Source: an uncultured Methylococcaceae bacterium (GTDB lineage: Bacteria; Pseudomonadota; Gammaproteobacteria; Methylococcales; Methylococcaceae). From it: DNA of 56,961 nt. Positions within the stretch are counted from its first letter, which is position 1; every line of letters begins with the position of its first letter. The notes beneath the pieces were generated by a model. The model saw only the letters and a list, made by a program, of their open reading frames with translations. It did no database searches and was not told the origin of the DNA. The stretch is from NCBI GenBank assembly GCA_903934875.1, contig CAIZPP010000159.1:1-56961 (forward strand). Direction: 5' to 3'. Shown here piece by piece: positions 44,235 through 54,209 of the stretch. The translations under genes and the position numbers were made by a program.

Positions 44235-45305
44235 TTAAGATGGGGACAATGATTTGTGATTCAAGGCGGCACCCAATAATTTTGCCGTCAGATCGACCAA
44301 GGGGATGATGCGCTCGTATTTCATGCGGGTGGGTCCGATGACACCGAGAACGCCCACGTTATGGTCGTCAACGGCATAGGATGAGGTGACCAGGCTGCAT
44401 TGCTCCAGCGCCACGTAACCGGACTCCTCGCCGATGAATATCTTGACCCCCGAACTTTCCAGGCAGCGGTCCAACAGGTGCACCAAGTCCTCCTTCTGGC
44501 GGAAAGCCGAAAACAGGGTGCGCATCCGCTCCATGCTGGCCAGTTCGTCGAAATCCAACAGGTTGATTTCGCCAGTCAAGACAAAGTCCTTCTTGCGCAT
44601 CTGCCCGCTGCCTTGAAACGCCAAATCGGCGATTTCAGCGGCTTTTATCGCTTCTTCGTTCATTTGTTCGCGGGTCTGCTGAAGCTCTCGCAGCAGGCTT
44701 TCCCGAATGGATACCAAGTCCTTGCCCGCATAAACCGCATTCAGGTAATTGGCGGCGGAAGTCAGTTCAGACGAGCTGAAGCGCTTCGTGGGGTGGATGA
44801 TGCGGTTTTGCACCTCTTGTTCATTGGTGACTAAAATCACTAAAATTCGCTGCTCGGAGAGAGGCAGAAACTCAATCATGCGGAAAGTGACCGCCTCCCG
44901 GCGCGGCAAAGTAACCAGCCCGGCCATATGGGTCATGTCGGAAAGCAGCCTAGATGCGGTTTCCAGAATTTCCCCGGCATTGTCCAACGGATCCAGATCA
45001 CGCTGGAATTGACGGATGACTTCCTGCTGCAAGGGCTTGACCGTCAACAGAGAATCAATGAAAAAACGATAACCGCTGACGGTTGGCATGCGTCCGGCGG
45101 AGGTGTGTGGTGCCGTGATCAGCCCTAAATCTTCTAGGTCGGCCATGACATTGCGTATCGTAGCTGGGCTAAGACTCAACCCCGCCTCACGCGACAACGC
45201 CCTAGACCCGACCGGTTGGCCGTCACTGATGTAGCGCTCAACCAACACCTTCAGCAGGTGTTGGGCACGTTCATTCAACCCAGAAAATTTAAAAATGTCG
45301 TTCAT
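44235..45305 (-). CDS. hrcA: Heat-inducible transcription repressor HrcA
   Basis: 356 residues. An N-terminal winged helix (LVERYISDGQPVGSRAL, LSLSPATIRNVMADLEDLGL) is followed by the family's central and C-terminal GAF-like region. The C-terminal segment GVLGVIGPTRMKYERIIPLVD is diagnostic. Represses the heat-shock unit by binding CIRCE, with GroE as the folding sensor in known systems. A near-perfect CIRCE lies 8 bp upstream of the start codon, so the gene is autoregulated. Confidence 0.97.
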   Translation of the reverse strand: MNDIFKFSGLNERAQHLLKVLVERYISDGQPVGSRALSREAGLSLSPATIRNVMADLEDLGLITAPHTSAGRMPTVSGYRFFIDSLLTVKPLQQEVIRQFQRDLDPLDNAGEILETASRLLSDMTHMAGLVTLPRREAVTFRMIEFLPLSEQRILVILVTNEQEVQNRIIHPTKRFSSSELTSAANYLNAVYAGKDLVSIRESLLRELQQTREQMNEEAIKAAEIADLAFQGSGQMRKKDFVLTGEINLLDFDELASMERMRTLFSAFRQKEDLVHLLDRCLESSGVKIFIGEESGYVALEQCSLVTSSYAVDDHNVGVLGVIGPTRMKYERIIPLVDLTAKLLGAALNHKSLSPS

Positions 45306-45312
45306 TACAGCA

Positions 45313-45339
45313 TTAGCACTCTAACTACCAGAGTGCCAA
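45313..45339. promoter_or_regulatory. CIRCE operator (HrcA binding site)
   Basis: TTAGCACTC, 9-bp spacer, GAGTGCCAA. Against the consensus TTAGCACTC-N9-GAGTGCTAA only one base differs. Located immediately upstream of hrcA, so it controls hrcA-grpE-dnaK. Confidence 0.92.
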
Positions 45340-45457
45340 AATTAGCAATCGCTGGATAATGTGTCAAGAAGTACCTAATATAATCCACATAAGGCTTGAA
45401 TTTTGAGCCACGGGCACCGCACGACATTTACCGAAAATCCAACACGAGGAGCCAACC

Positions 45458-45922
45458 ATGCAAGGCGAAAACAAAGTCATCGACCACCTGAACCGGATAT
45501 TGGGCAACGAATTGATAGGAATCAACCAGTATTTTCTCCATGCCCGGATGTTCAAAAACTGGGGCCTAGCCAAGCTAAACGAAAAAGTCTACAAAGAGTC
45601 CATTGACGAAATGAAACACGCCGACTGGCTGATAGAGCGCATTTTATTTCTCGAGGGACTGCCCAATCTGCAAGAGTTAGGGCGTCTGCGCATCGGCGAA
45701 AACCCACTGGAAATGTTGCAAAGCGATTTGCAACTCGAGCAGCAGGCCCTGCCCCCATTGCGGGAAGCCATCGCCTACTGCGAAAGTGCCGCCGATTTCG
45801 TTTCCAGGGACCTGTTGCAAACCATCCTAGGCAGCGAGGAGGAGCATGTCGATTGGCTGGAAACCCAACTCGACCTGATCGAAAAGATTGGCTTGCAAAA
45901 TTATTTGCAGTCGCAGATATAA
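45458..45922 (+). CDS. bfr: Bacterioferritin
   Basis: 154 residues, iron-storage cage subunit. The ferroxidase ligands fall at the canonical numbers by my count: E18, E51, H54, E94, E127, H130. The heme-ligating methionine is M52 (DEMKHAD). So it is the catalytic, heme-binding type. Good Shine-Dalgarno cgaggag upstream. It sits between the divergent hrcA and the nadK-recN pair; an Fur-type operator was not recognised. Confidence 0.95.
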   Translation: MQGENKVIDHLNRILGNELIGINQYFLHARMFKNWGLAKLNEKVYKESIDEMKHADWLIERILFLEGLPNLQELGRLRIGENPLEMLQSDLQLEQQALPPLREAIAYCESAADFVSRDLLQTILGSEEEHVDWLETQLDLIEKIGLQNYLQSQI

Positions 45923-46013
45923 ATTTACCAACCGCATTGCAACCTAAATTCGGCGATTGATCCCTCGAAAATAATGCCTTGAAGCCCATGACCAACCGCA
46001 GAGACGATCTACT

Positions 46014-46907
46014 ATGGAAACCCCGTTTCAACGAATCGCCCTGATCGGCAAAACTGACTCCGAACAAATCGGGGTTACCCTGCCTAAGCTTTATGGGCAT
46101 TTGCGGGCTCGTGGACTGGAGGTCGTGGTGGAACAAAACAGCGCGTTCTTCATCAAAGGCACGCCTAAAACCTTTCCCCTAGGCGAGTTGGGGCTGCATA
46201 GCGACGCGGCCATCGTCATCGGCGGCGACGGCACTTTGCTAACCGCCGCCCGCTTCCTAGCCCGCCACGGCATCCCACTGATCGGGGTGAATCTGGGCAG
46301 GTTGGGATTTCTGGTTGATATCAGTCCGCAGGGCGCCCTGACCAGCTTAGACGAAATCCTGGAGGGCCGTTTCCGCGAAGAACAGCGCCAACCGCTGGAA
46401 GCCAAGATTTTCAGGGATGGCGAGGTGATTGCCGAACAGACTGCCGTCAATGAAGTGGTCATCCACAGTTGGAACTCCACCAGCATGATTGAAATTGTCA
46501 CCTACATCGACGGTGTGTTTCTCAATTGCCAACGATCCGACGGACTCATCGTGTCGACGCCCACCGGATCGACGGCCTATGCCTTGTCTGGCGGCGGGCC
46601 GATCCTTTACCCCACGCTGAAAGCCATCGAACTGGTGCCCATTAATCCACATTCCCTCACCAATCGGCCTATCGTCATTGCCGATGATAGCGTAGTGGAA
46701 ATCGTCTTTCGCAAAAGCAAGGATTTTCGGGCAAGGCTTTCCTGCGACAATGTATCCATTCCAGACATCGAAATCGGCGACAAAATTCGCATCTGCAAAT
46801 CAGCCCACCCCTTTCGCATCCTTCATCCACTAAACCACGATTTCTTTGAAATCCTCCGCCTAAAACTTCACTGGAGTGGCGGTTACAAACCTGACCATGC
46901 TGTATAA
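46014..46907 (+). CDS. nadK: NAD kinase
   Basis: 297 residues. Phosphorylates NAD to NADP. The GGDGT motif (IVIGGDGTLL) with its catalytic Asp, the NLGRLGFL region, the conserved NEVVIH and the SDGLIVSTPTGSTAYALSGGG motif are all present. Overlaps the recN start by 11 bp; nadK-recN next to hrcA is a common proteobacterial arrangement. Confidence 0.97.
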   Translation: METPFQRIALIGKTDSEQIGVTLPKLYGHLRARGLEVVVEQNSAFFIKGTPKTFPLGELGLHSDAAIVIGGDGTLLTAARFLARHGIPLIGVNLGRLGFLVDISPQGALTSLDEILEGRFREEQRQPLEAKIFRDGEVIAEQTAVNEVVIHSWNSTSMIEIVTYIDGVFLNCQRSDGLIVSTPTGSTAYALSGGGPILYPTLKAIELVPINPHSLTNRPIVIADDSVVEIVFRKSKDFRARLSCDNVSIPDIEIGDKIRICKSAHPFRILHPLNHDFFEILRLKLHWSGGYKPDHAV

Positions 46908-48588
46908 TCTAACCATCAAAGACTTGGCCGTCGTCGAATCGCTTTCCTTGGAACTGGCTGGCGGACTGACCGTGCTGACGGGCGAAACGGGGGCGGGCAA
47001 GTCCATTCTGCTCACCGCTCTGGGGCTGGCGCTAGGGGAACGCGCCGACTCAGGGCTTATCCGCCCAGGGGCCAGCCGGGCCGAAATCAACTTGGAATTT
47101 TCGCTGGACGATGCCCACGATGCCCGGCTGTGGCTTGAAGAGAACGAACTTTCAGATGCAGAGGGGTTCTGCCTGATTCGCCGCGTGATAAGCCAAGACG
47201 GACGCTCGCGCGCATTTATCAACAACCGCCCCGCCACCCTGCAATCCTTGCAGGAACTGGCTTCCAGGCTAGTTGAAATCCACGGACAGCACGCCCATTT
47301 GCGCTTGCTTGACAGCGGCGAACAGCGTAGGTTGTTGGACGAGTCGTCAGGCAACAGAGCGTTGCTGGAAACCCTTGCTGGGATGTTCCGGCGCTGGCGC
47401 ACAGTGCGGGATGAACTCGACGTTAGCAACAAAGCAATCACAGAAGGGACCGCCCGCGAGGAATTGCTGCGCTACCAAATTGAGGAAATGGAACAGCACG
47501 GAATTGAAGCATTGGACTACGACTCCCTTTCGGAAGAGCAGACCCTGCAAGCGAACATGGAAAAAATCTTGGGGACAGGCCAAACGCAGTTGGAACTGCT
47601 GTACGACAGCGAACAGCATTCTGTCAACGCCCAACTCGCCCAAGCGATCCATGCGGTCGCGGAGATTGGACAAATCGCCCCGGAATTTAGTGACATCAAA
47701 ACACTGCTGAGCGAGGCACAAATCCAGGTAAAAGAAGCTGCGGGGGAATTGCGTCGGCGCTTGGAAAAATTGGAAAGCGACCCCAAGCGTTTGGCATGGG
47801 TGGACGAAAAACTGGGCGAATTACACCGGCTTGCCCGCAAGCACCATGTCAATCCGCGCGATTTGCGCCCACACCTCGACAATCTGCGCAACGAGCTTAT
47901 CAGCATCGAACGGGGAACTGAAAAAATTGTCCAACTGCAGCAACAGATGGAGAATCTCGACCGCGAATACCGGGAGCTTGCCTTGCAACTGTCGCAAAAC
48001 CGTTGCGCAGGCGGACGTAAATTGGAAATGCGCATATCCTCTATGATTAGGGAACTGGGGATGCCGCAAGGCCAGTTCCTGATTGACATAATCCCAGTAC
48101 AGGACAACCCGCCGACCCAATTCGGTAACGACAAAATCGAATTTCTGGTCAGCGCAAACCCCGGCCTTCCGCCCCGCCCACTGGGGAAGGTGGCATCGGG
48201 CGGGGAACTTTCCCGCATCAGCCTGGCGATCCAGGTCGCGGCAACCGACACCAAAACCACACCCACCCTCATCTTTGATGAGGTTGACAGTGGCATAGGA
48301 GGCGGAGTGGCCGAAGTGGTGGGCCAGAAACTGCGCATTCTGGGGAAAAACCGCCAAATCTTCTGCGTCACCCACCTGCATCAGGTCGCGGCTCTTGGGC
48401 ACCACCATCTTCTGGTTGAAAAATCCAGCGACCAAGCCAGCACAAAGACCCAGGTGCGCAAACTTTCGCCAAACCAACGCATGCATGAGATTGCCCGCAT
48501 GCTGGGAGGGGTACGCATCACCGAGCAGACCTTGGCCCACGCGCAGGAAATGCTTTCGGCTGTAGGCAACAGCCCTGATGGCTCTTGA
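46897..48588 (+). CDS. recN: DNA repair protein RecN
   Basis: 563 residues from ATG 46897; an earlier in-frame GTG at 46876 lies deep in nadK. SMC-like ABC ATPase for double-strand-break repair. Walker A GETGAGKS, a Q-loop region near EIHGQHAHLRLL, central coiled coils (about 150-370), signature VASGGELSRISLAI and Walker B PTLIFDEVDSGIGG. Translationally coupled to nadK by overlap. Confidence 0.96.
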   Translation: MLYNLTIKDLAVVESLSLELAGGLTVLTGETGAGKSILLTALGLALGERADSGLIRPGASRAEINLEFSLDDAHDARLWLEENELSDAEGFCLIRRVISQDGRSRAFINNRPATLQSLQELASRLVEIHGQHAHLRLLDSGEQRRLLDESSGNRALLETLAGMFRRWRTVRDELDVSNKAITEGTAREELLRYQIEEMEQHGIEALDYDSLSEEQTLQANMEKILGTGQTQLELLYDSEQHSVNAQLAQAIHAVAEIGQIAPEFSDIKTLLSEAQIQVKEAAGELRRRLEKLESDPKRLAWVDEKLGELHRLARKHHVNPRDLRPHLDNLRNELISIERGTEKIVQLQQQMENLDREYRELALQLSQNRCAGGRKLEMRISSMIRELGMPQGQFLIDIIPVQDNPPTQFGNDKIEFLVSANPGLPPRPLGKVASGGELSRISLAIQVAATDTKTTPTLIFDEVDSGIGGGVAEVVGQKLRILGKNRQIFCVTHLHQVAALGHHHLLVEKSSDQASTKTQVRKLSPNQRMHEIARMLGGVRITEQTLAHAQEMLSAVGNSPDGS

Positions 48589-48723
48589 AACTTTAATTTT
48601 GACTTATGCCGGAATGGTTTCCAAACAGCCACTTGGCAAGAGTTTGCAAATAATTTTGCCAACAAAATAATCTCCTCGGTGACATTCACCGTCATTTTGT
48701 GACAAAATTTGTTAATTTTATGA

Positions 48724-49380
<657 letters not shown>

Positions 49381-49493
49381 AGCTAGGCCAGAAATATGAA
49401 AGTGGGGCTAAAATTAACAGGGTTAGCCTTACACTTGATGTGTTCCTGTTTTAACAGTTTTTCACAGCCGCCGACTAGGCGGCCCAAGATCGG

Positions 49494-51128
49494 ATGGCCC
49501 CCATGACCGGTATTACATTATATGACAAGCTTTGGAACGAGCATCTGGTTTGCGTCGAACCGGACGGCTCAGCCCTGATTTACATTGACCGCCAACTCGT
49601 GCATGAAGTCACTTCGCCGCAGGCATTCGAGGGGCTTAGGCTGGCAGGGCGCAAACCTTGGCGTATTAGCGCCAATCTCGCCGTGGTCGACCACAATGTG
49701 CCGACCACTGACCGCAACCTAGGCATCGCAGACGCGGTATCCCGGTTGCAGGTGGAAACCCTAGACAGCAACTGCGCCGAATTCGGCATCACCGAATTTG
49801 GCATAGCCGATCCCCGCCAAGGCATAGTACATGTCATCGGACCCGAACAAGGAGCGATCTTGCCCGGCATGACGGTCGTTTGTGGCGACTCGCACACATC
49901 GACCCACGGGGCGTTTGGTGCCTTAGCCTTTGGCATCGGCACATCCGAAGTCGAACATGTGCTAGCGACGCAATGCCTGGTGCAGCGCAAAGCCAAAAAC
50001 ATGCTGATTCTGGTGGATGGGCAAACCGAGCAGGAAGTCACCGCGAAAGATATTGCCCTCGCCATCATCGGAAAGATCGGCACCGCGGGGGGCACCGGTT
50101 ACTCCATCGAATTCGGCGGGGATGCGGTTCGCGCACTCTCCATGGAAGGCCGGATGACTCTGTGCAACATGGCGATTGAAGGCGGTGCCCGCGCCGGATT
50201 AGTGGGTGTCGACGAAACCACCATTGATTATGTCAGGGGCCGCGCCTTCGCCCCGCAGGGTGTCGCCTTCGAACAGGCGGCGGCAATCTGGCGGGAGCTG
50301 CGTAGCGATGCCGATGCCGCATTCGATGTAGTCATCGAGATTGATGCCGCGACCATCAAACCCCAGGTGACTTGGGGCACGTCGCCGGAAATGACCCTCC
50401 CGGTCAACGCCTTGGTGCCCGATCCCGAGCAGGAGAGCGATCCTGTGAAGAAGGAAAGCATGGCTAGGGCTTTGCTGTACATGGACTTGAAACCCGGCGC
50501 CCACATTACCGACATCAGGATCGACAAGGTCTTCGTAGGGTCTTGTACCAATGGTCGCATTGAGGACCTAAGGGCGGCCGCCGAGATTGTCCGGGGAAAA
50601 AAGAAAGCCGCCAGTGTCAAGCAAGTGCTTATCGTGCCGGGGTCCGGTTTGGTCAAACAACAAGCCGAGGAAGAAGGATTAGACCGGATTTTCAAGGATG
50701 CAGGCTTCGAATGGCGCGACCCCGGTTGCTCCATGTGTCTGGCAATGAACGCCGACCGTCTGGAACCGGGGGAGCGTTGCGCATCCACGTCAAACCGTAA
50801 TTTCGAGGGGCGCCAGGGTTATGGCGGGCGCACCCATTTGGTAAGCCCGGCCATGGCCGCCGCCGCCGCCATCTATGGCCATTTTGTCGATATCAGCGCA
50901 TTGGCTGAGAAATCGCCGAGAGCCCCAACCAATCCCGCATCTTCCAACGGCCATCAAAACAAACCGAAGCTGCACCGCAGGGCCAAGCCTTCCGTGGCTG
51001 CGTCCGCAAAGCCAAAACCGGCTGCAAAGTCGTCGGAACAGACCCGCCAAAAGCAAAAATCTGCGGGCAATACATCGGCCAGCAAACCCCAACAGGAAAA
51101 AGGGAGGAAAAAAGTTGAAACCGTTTAG
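49494..51128 (+). CDS. leuC: 3-isopropylmalate dehydratase large subunit, with extra C-terminal tail
   Basis: 544 residues (or 541 from ATG 49503), where LeuC is normally about 470. The body is standard: [20 protein letters not shown], and the 4Fe-4S cysteines in [11 protein letters not shown] and [11 protein letters not shown]. It isomerises 2- to 3-isopropylmalate with LeuD in leucine synthesis. After FVDISALAE (about 465-473) comes a tail of some 70 residues rich in Lys, Ala, Ser, Pro and Gln, probably disordered and strongly basic. The last part of this tail also carries the Shine-Dalgarno for leuD. The tail is absent from LeuC proteins I know. Confidence 0.95.
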   Translation: MAPMTGITLYDKLWNEHLVCVEPDGSALIYIDRQLVHEVTSPQAFEGLRLAGRKPWRISANLAVVDHNVPTTDRNLGIADAVSRLQVETLDSNCAEFGITEFGIADPRQGIVHVIGPEQGAILPGMTVVCGDSHTSTHGAFGALAFGIGTSEVEHVLATQCLVQRKAKNMLILVDGQTEQEVTAKDIALAIIGKIGTAGGTGYSIEFGGDAVRALSMEGRMTLCNMAIEGGARAGLVGVDETTIDYVRGRAFAPQGVAFEQAAAIWRELRSDADAAFDVVIEIDAATIKPQVTWGTSPEMTLPVNALVPDPEQESDPVKKESMARALLYMDLKPGAHITDIRIDKVFVGSCTNGRIEDLRAAAEIVRGKKKAASVKQVLIVPGSGLVKQQAEEEGLDRIFKDAGFEWRDPGCSMCLAMNADRLEPGERCASTSNRNFEGRQGYGGRTHLVSPAMAAAAAIYGHFVDISALAEKSPRAPTNPASSNGHQNKPKLHRRAKPSVAASAKPKPAAKSSEQTRQKQKSAGNTSASKPQQEKGRKKVETV

Positions 51129-51756
51129 AAAAATCCATTCGCGGGTTGTTCCGCTAGATAGGGCGAACGTCGACACCGATGCCATTATCCCCAAACAATT
51201 CCTCAAGTCTATAAGGCGAACCGGATTCGGCCCCTATTTGTTCGACGAGTGGCGCTATCAGGATCGCGGCGAACCGGATATGGATTGTAGCAATCGCCCG
51301 CTTAATCAAGACTTCGTGCTCAACCAACCCGTCTACCGCAACGCCGAAGTGTTGTTAGCTAGGGAAAACTTTGGTTGCGGATCGTCCAGGGAACATGCTC
51401 CGTGGGCTTTGGCCGATTATGGGTTTCGGGCCATCATAGCCCCTAGTTTTGCCGATATTTTTTATAATAACTGCTTTAAAAACGGGGTACTGCCCATCAT
51501 CCTTGACAGCGTGACCGTTGACCGCCTGTTTCATGAGTGCAAACCTGGATATACCTTGACGGTAGACTTGGCCGAGCAAAGCATCGTCACACACTTCGGC
51601 GAAACGATCCATTTTGACATTGACCCTGCCAGAAAACACCGCTTGTTGAACGGATTGGATGACATAGCCCTGACCCTCCGGCACGCCGAGGCGATTAAAG
51701 CCTATGAAGCCAAACGGGTCTCCGAGGCCCATTGGCTATTTGTCGACCTTAAATGA
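51115..51756 (+). CDS. leuD: 3-isopropylmalate dehydratase small subunit
   Basis: 213 residues. [32 protein letters not shown] and [18 protein letters not shown] are the LeuD hallmarks. It starts with TTG 51115 ([10 protein letters not shown]), supported by agggagg 7 bases upstream. The start lies inside the end of leuC, overlapping it by 14 bp. Partner of LeuC. Confidence 0.95.
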   Translation: MKPFRKIHSRVVPLDRANVDTDAIIPKQFLKSIRRTGFGPYLFDEWRYQDRGEPDMDCSNRPLNQDFVLNQPVYRNAEVLLARENFGCGSSREHAPWALADYGFRAIIAPSFADIFYNNCFKNGVLPIILDSVTVDRLFHECKPGYTLTVDLAEQSIVTHFGETIHFDIDPARKHRLLNGLDDIALTLRHAEAIKAYEAKRVSEAHWLFVDLK

Positions 51757-51772
51757 TTGGGATTTCGATATC

Positions 51773-52861
51773 ATGACTAAGAAAATTGCTGTGTTGCCAG
51801 GTGACGGCATTGGACCCGAGATCGTATCGGAAGCACTCAAAGTCCTTGATTGCTTGGCATCAGAGTTTGGATTGCAAATAGAAACCGAAGAAGCGTTGAT
51901 TGGCGGTGCCGCTTACGATGCGACAGGCACCCCATTCCCTGCCGAAACCTTGGCACTTGCAAAGGAAGCCGACTCCATCTTGCTAGGTGCTGTCGGCGGT
52001 CCTAAATGGGAGCCGCTGGACTATTCCCTCCGTCCCGAGCGTGGCTTACTGGGTCTTCGCTCCGAACTGGATTTGTTCGCCAACCTGCGTCCTGCCGTCC
52101 TGTACCCACAACTGGTGGAGGCATCCACGCTCAAATCCGAGGTAGTTGCGGGACTCGACATTATGATTTTGCGCGAGTTGACCGGCGGAATCTATTTTGG
52201 ACAGCCGCGCGGGCGGCGATTGAATGACCAGGGAGAGCGGGTTGGCTTCAACACACTGGTTTACAGCGAATCGGAAATCCGCCGCATCGCCCATGTAGGC
52301 TTCCAAATCGCACAGAAACGAGGCAAACGCCTGTGTTCCGTAGACAAAGCCAATGTATTGGAGTGTACCGAGTTGTGGCGGGAAGTGGTCGTCGAAGTGG
52401 GCAGGGAATATCCCGATGTCGCTCTTAGCCACATTTATGTGGATAACGCGGCGATGCAATTGGTCCGCAACCCGAAGCAATTTGATGTGATGCTGACCGA
52501 CAACCTATTTGGCGATATTCTGTCCGACTGCGCCGCAATGCTCACCGGCTCCATCGGCATGTTGCCGTCCGCCTCCATTGACCGTAACGGTAAAGGGATG
52601 TACGAACCGATCCACGGCTCCGCCCCTGATATAGCCGGAAAAAGAATAGCCAATCCAATTGCGACTATACTGTCTTTAGGCATGATGCTACGTTATAGTT
52701 TCGGCGACACGGCGAATGCCGACCGCGTCGAGCAAGCTGTTATTTCAGCGCTGGATTTAGGGTTTCGCACCGCCGACATTTATTCGGAAGGAACGCAACG
52801 TATTGGAACGGCGGAAATGGGCGATGCCATTGTTGCGGCCCTGCGGAAAAACCAGCACTAA
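51773..52861 (+). CDS. leuB: 3-isopropylmalate dehydrogenase
   Basis: 362 residues from ATG 51773. Oxidatively decarboxylates 3-isopropylmalate using [13 protein letters not shown] at the N-terminus, [22 protein letters not shown], and the metal/substrate region [25 protein letters not shown]. 17 bp after leuD, so one leuCDB unit. Confidence 0.97.
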   Translation: MTKKIAVLPGDGIGPEIVSEALKVLDCLASEFGLQIETEEALIGGAAYDATGTPFPAETLALAKEADSILLGAVGGPKWEPLDYSLRPERGLLGLRSELDLFANLRPAVLYPQLVEASTLKSEVVAGLDIMILRELTGGIYFGQPRGRRLNDQGERVGFNTLVYSESEIRRIAHVGFQIAQKRGKRLCSVDKANVLECTELWREVVVEVGREYPDVALSHIYVDNAAMQLVRNPKQFDVMLTDNLFGDILSDCAAMLTGSIGMLPSASIDRNGKGMYEPIHGSAPDIAGKRIANPIATILSLGMMLRYSFGDTANADRVEQAVISALDLGFRTADIYSEGTQRIGTAEMGDAIVAALRKNQH

Positions 52862-52878
52862 ACAAACAGGCTTAACCG

Positions 52879-53907
52879 ATGAGTAAAACGTACAATGTCG
52901 CAGTTCTAGGTGCCACCGGTGCCGTAGGTGAAACTATGCTCTCCATTCTGGAGCAGCGCCAATTTCCGGTAGGCACGGTCTATCCGCTCGCCAGCGCCCG
53001 CTCCATTGGCAAAACCGTCGAGTTCAACGGCAACACCCTTGACGTCTTGGATGTGAACGGGTTCGACTGGACGCAAGCCCAAATAGGCTTGTTCTCGGCG
53101 GGCGGTTCAGTGTCCGCCCATTGGGCACCCATTGCGGCCGCAGCGGGTTGCGTGATCATCGACAACACCGCCCAATTCCGCTACCAAAACGACATACCTC
53201 TTGTCGTGCCTGAGGTAAACCCTCAAGCCATAGCGCTTTACAAGAACCATGGCATCATCGCCAACCCGAATTGTTCCACCATTCAGCTGTTGGTGGCACT
53301 GAAACCCATCCATGACGCGGTTGGCGTTGTGCGCATCAATGTATGCACTTACCAAGCGGTTTCCGGCACAGGCAAAAAGGCCATTGAGGAGTTGGAGAAA
53401 CAGACGGCCAATCTGCTCAACGGAAAACCGGCTAAAGCTGAGGTATACCCCAAGCAAATTGCCTTCAACGTGCTTCCCCATATTGACGTATTCCAAGAAA
53501 ACGGCTATACCAAGGAGGAGATGAAAATGGTTTGGGAAACTAGGAAAATCCTTGGTGACGATTCGATTCTGGTCAATCCAACGACGGTGCGCGTACCCGT
53601 GTTCTATGGCCACTCCGAGGCAGTGCACATTGAAACCCGTGAAAAAATCACCGCCCAACACGCTAGGGAGCTATTGGCCAAAGCTCCAGGTGTAACCGTG
53701 ATGGACGAGCATCGTCCGGGGGGGTACCCTACGGCCGTTACCGAAGCAGCGGGGCACGATGCTGTTTTCGTGGGCCGCATCCGCGAAGACATATCACACC
53801 CGCGTGGATTAAATCTATGGGTTGTTTCCGACAACCTGCGCAAAGGGGCGGCACTGAATAGTGTTCAAATTGCTGAAGTTTTGATAAACGACTATTTTGC
53901 TGGCTAG
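52879..53907 (+). CDS. asd: Aspartate-semialdehyde dehydrogenase
   Basis: 342 residues. NADP-binding VLGATGAVGETML at the N-terminus, catalytic cysteine in ANPNCSTIQL, the substrate-binding region FYGHSEAVHIET and the closing RKGAALNSVQIAEVL. Makes aspartate semialdehyde for lysine, threonine and methionine synthesis. 17 bp after leuB; leuCDB-asd-fimV is a conserved gammaproteobacterial order. Confidence 0.97.
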   Translation: MSKTYNVAVLGATGAVGETMLSILEQRQFPVGTVYPLASARSIGKTVEFNGNTLDVLDVNGFDWTQAQIGLFSAGGSVSAHWAPIAAAAGCVIIDNTAQFRYQNDIPLVVPEVNPQAIALYKNHGIIANPNCSTIQLLVALKPIHDAVGVVRINVCTYQAVSGTGKKAIEELEKQTANLLNGKPAKAEVYPKQIAFNVLPHIDVFQENGYTKEEMKMVWETRKILGDDSILVNPTTVRVPVFYGHSEAVHIETREKITAQHARELLAKAPGVTVMDEHRPGGYPTAVTEAAGHDAVFVGRIREDISHPRGLNLWVVSDNLRKGAALNSVQIAEVLINDYFAG

Positions 53908-53955
53908 TCTTCGCAATAATTTGTCAAACAGCAATACTTACCTAGGAAGCAATGC

Positions 53956-54057
53956 ATGGAAACCCTCATTTTGTCTATTATTGCAAATAGTTTATCAGAT
54001 GCAATCGCACAAAAAGATAAGCTTGGATTTGAATTGAACCAAACAAAATCAGATTAA
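53956..54057 (+). CDS. Possible small protein (33 aa) between asd and fimV
   Basis: ATG 53956 is preceded by aggaag at a proper distance. It encodes METLILSIIANSLSDAIAQK followed by a short polar end. No family known. It could be a small leader or chance; the frame is short. Confidence 0.25.
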   Translation: METLILSIIANSLSDAIAQKDKLGFELNQTKSD

Positions 54058-54072
54058 AAGTCAATTGTAGGT

Positions 54073-54197
54073 GTACAGCGTTTTCATTTTCATAGTGTAA
54101 TTATAAAAGATGACTACCCAAAACAAGCGATTGATTAAAGTATTTCTGCAGAACCATACAATTCAACCAGTAATTCTTTGATGTTGGAAACGCTGTA
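54073..54197. mobile_element. TACAGCG-family inverted-repeat element upstream of fimV
   Basis: Left end gtacagcgttttcattttca at 54073; right end tttgatgttggaaacgctgta ending at 54197. AT-rich interior. The fimV Shine-Dalgarno (aggagc) overlaps and follows the right edge, and the GTG start lies 12 bp beyond it. With the small frame before it, this fills the 302-bp asd-fimV gap. Confidence 0.7.
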
Positions 54198-54209
54198 GGA
54201 GCAAGCAAC

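Noticed and set aside
47517-48540. Long minus-strand frames opposite recN
   Set aside because: Shadows of recN; no domain features and recN motifs are unambiguous.
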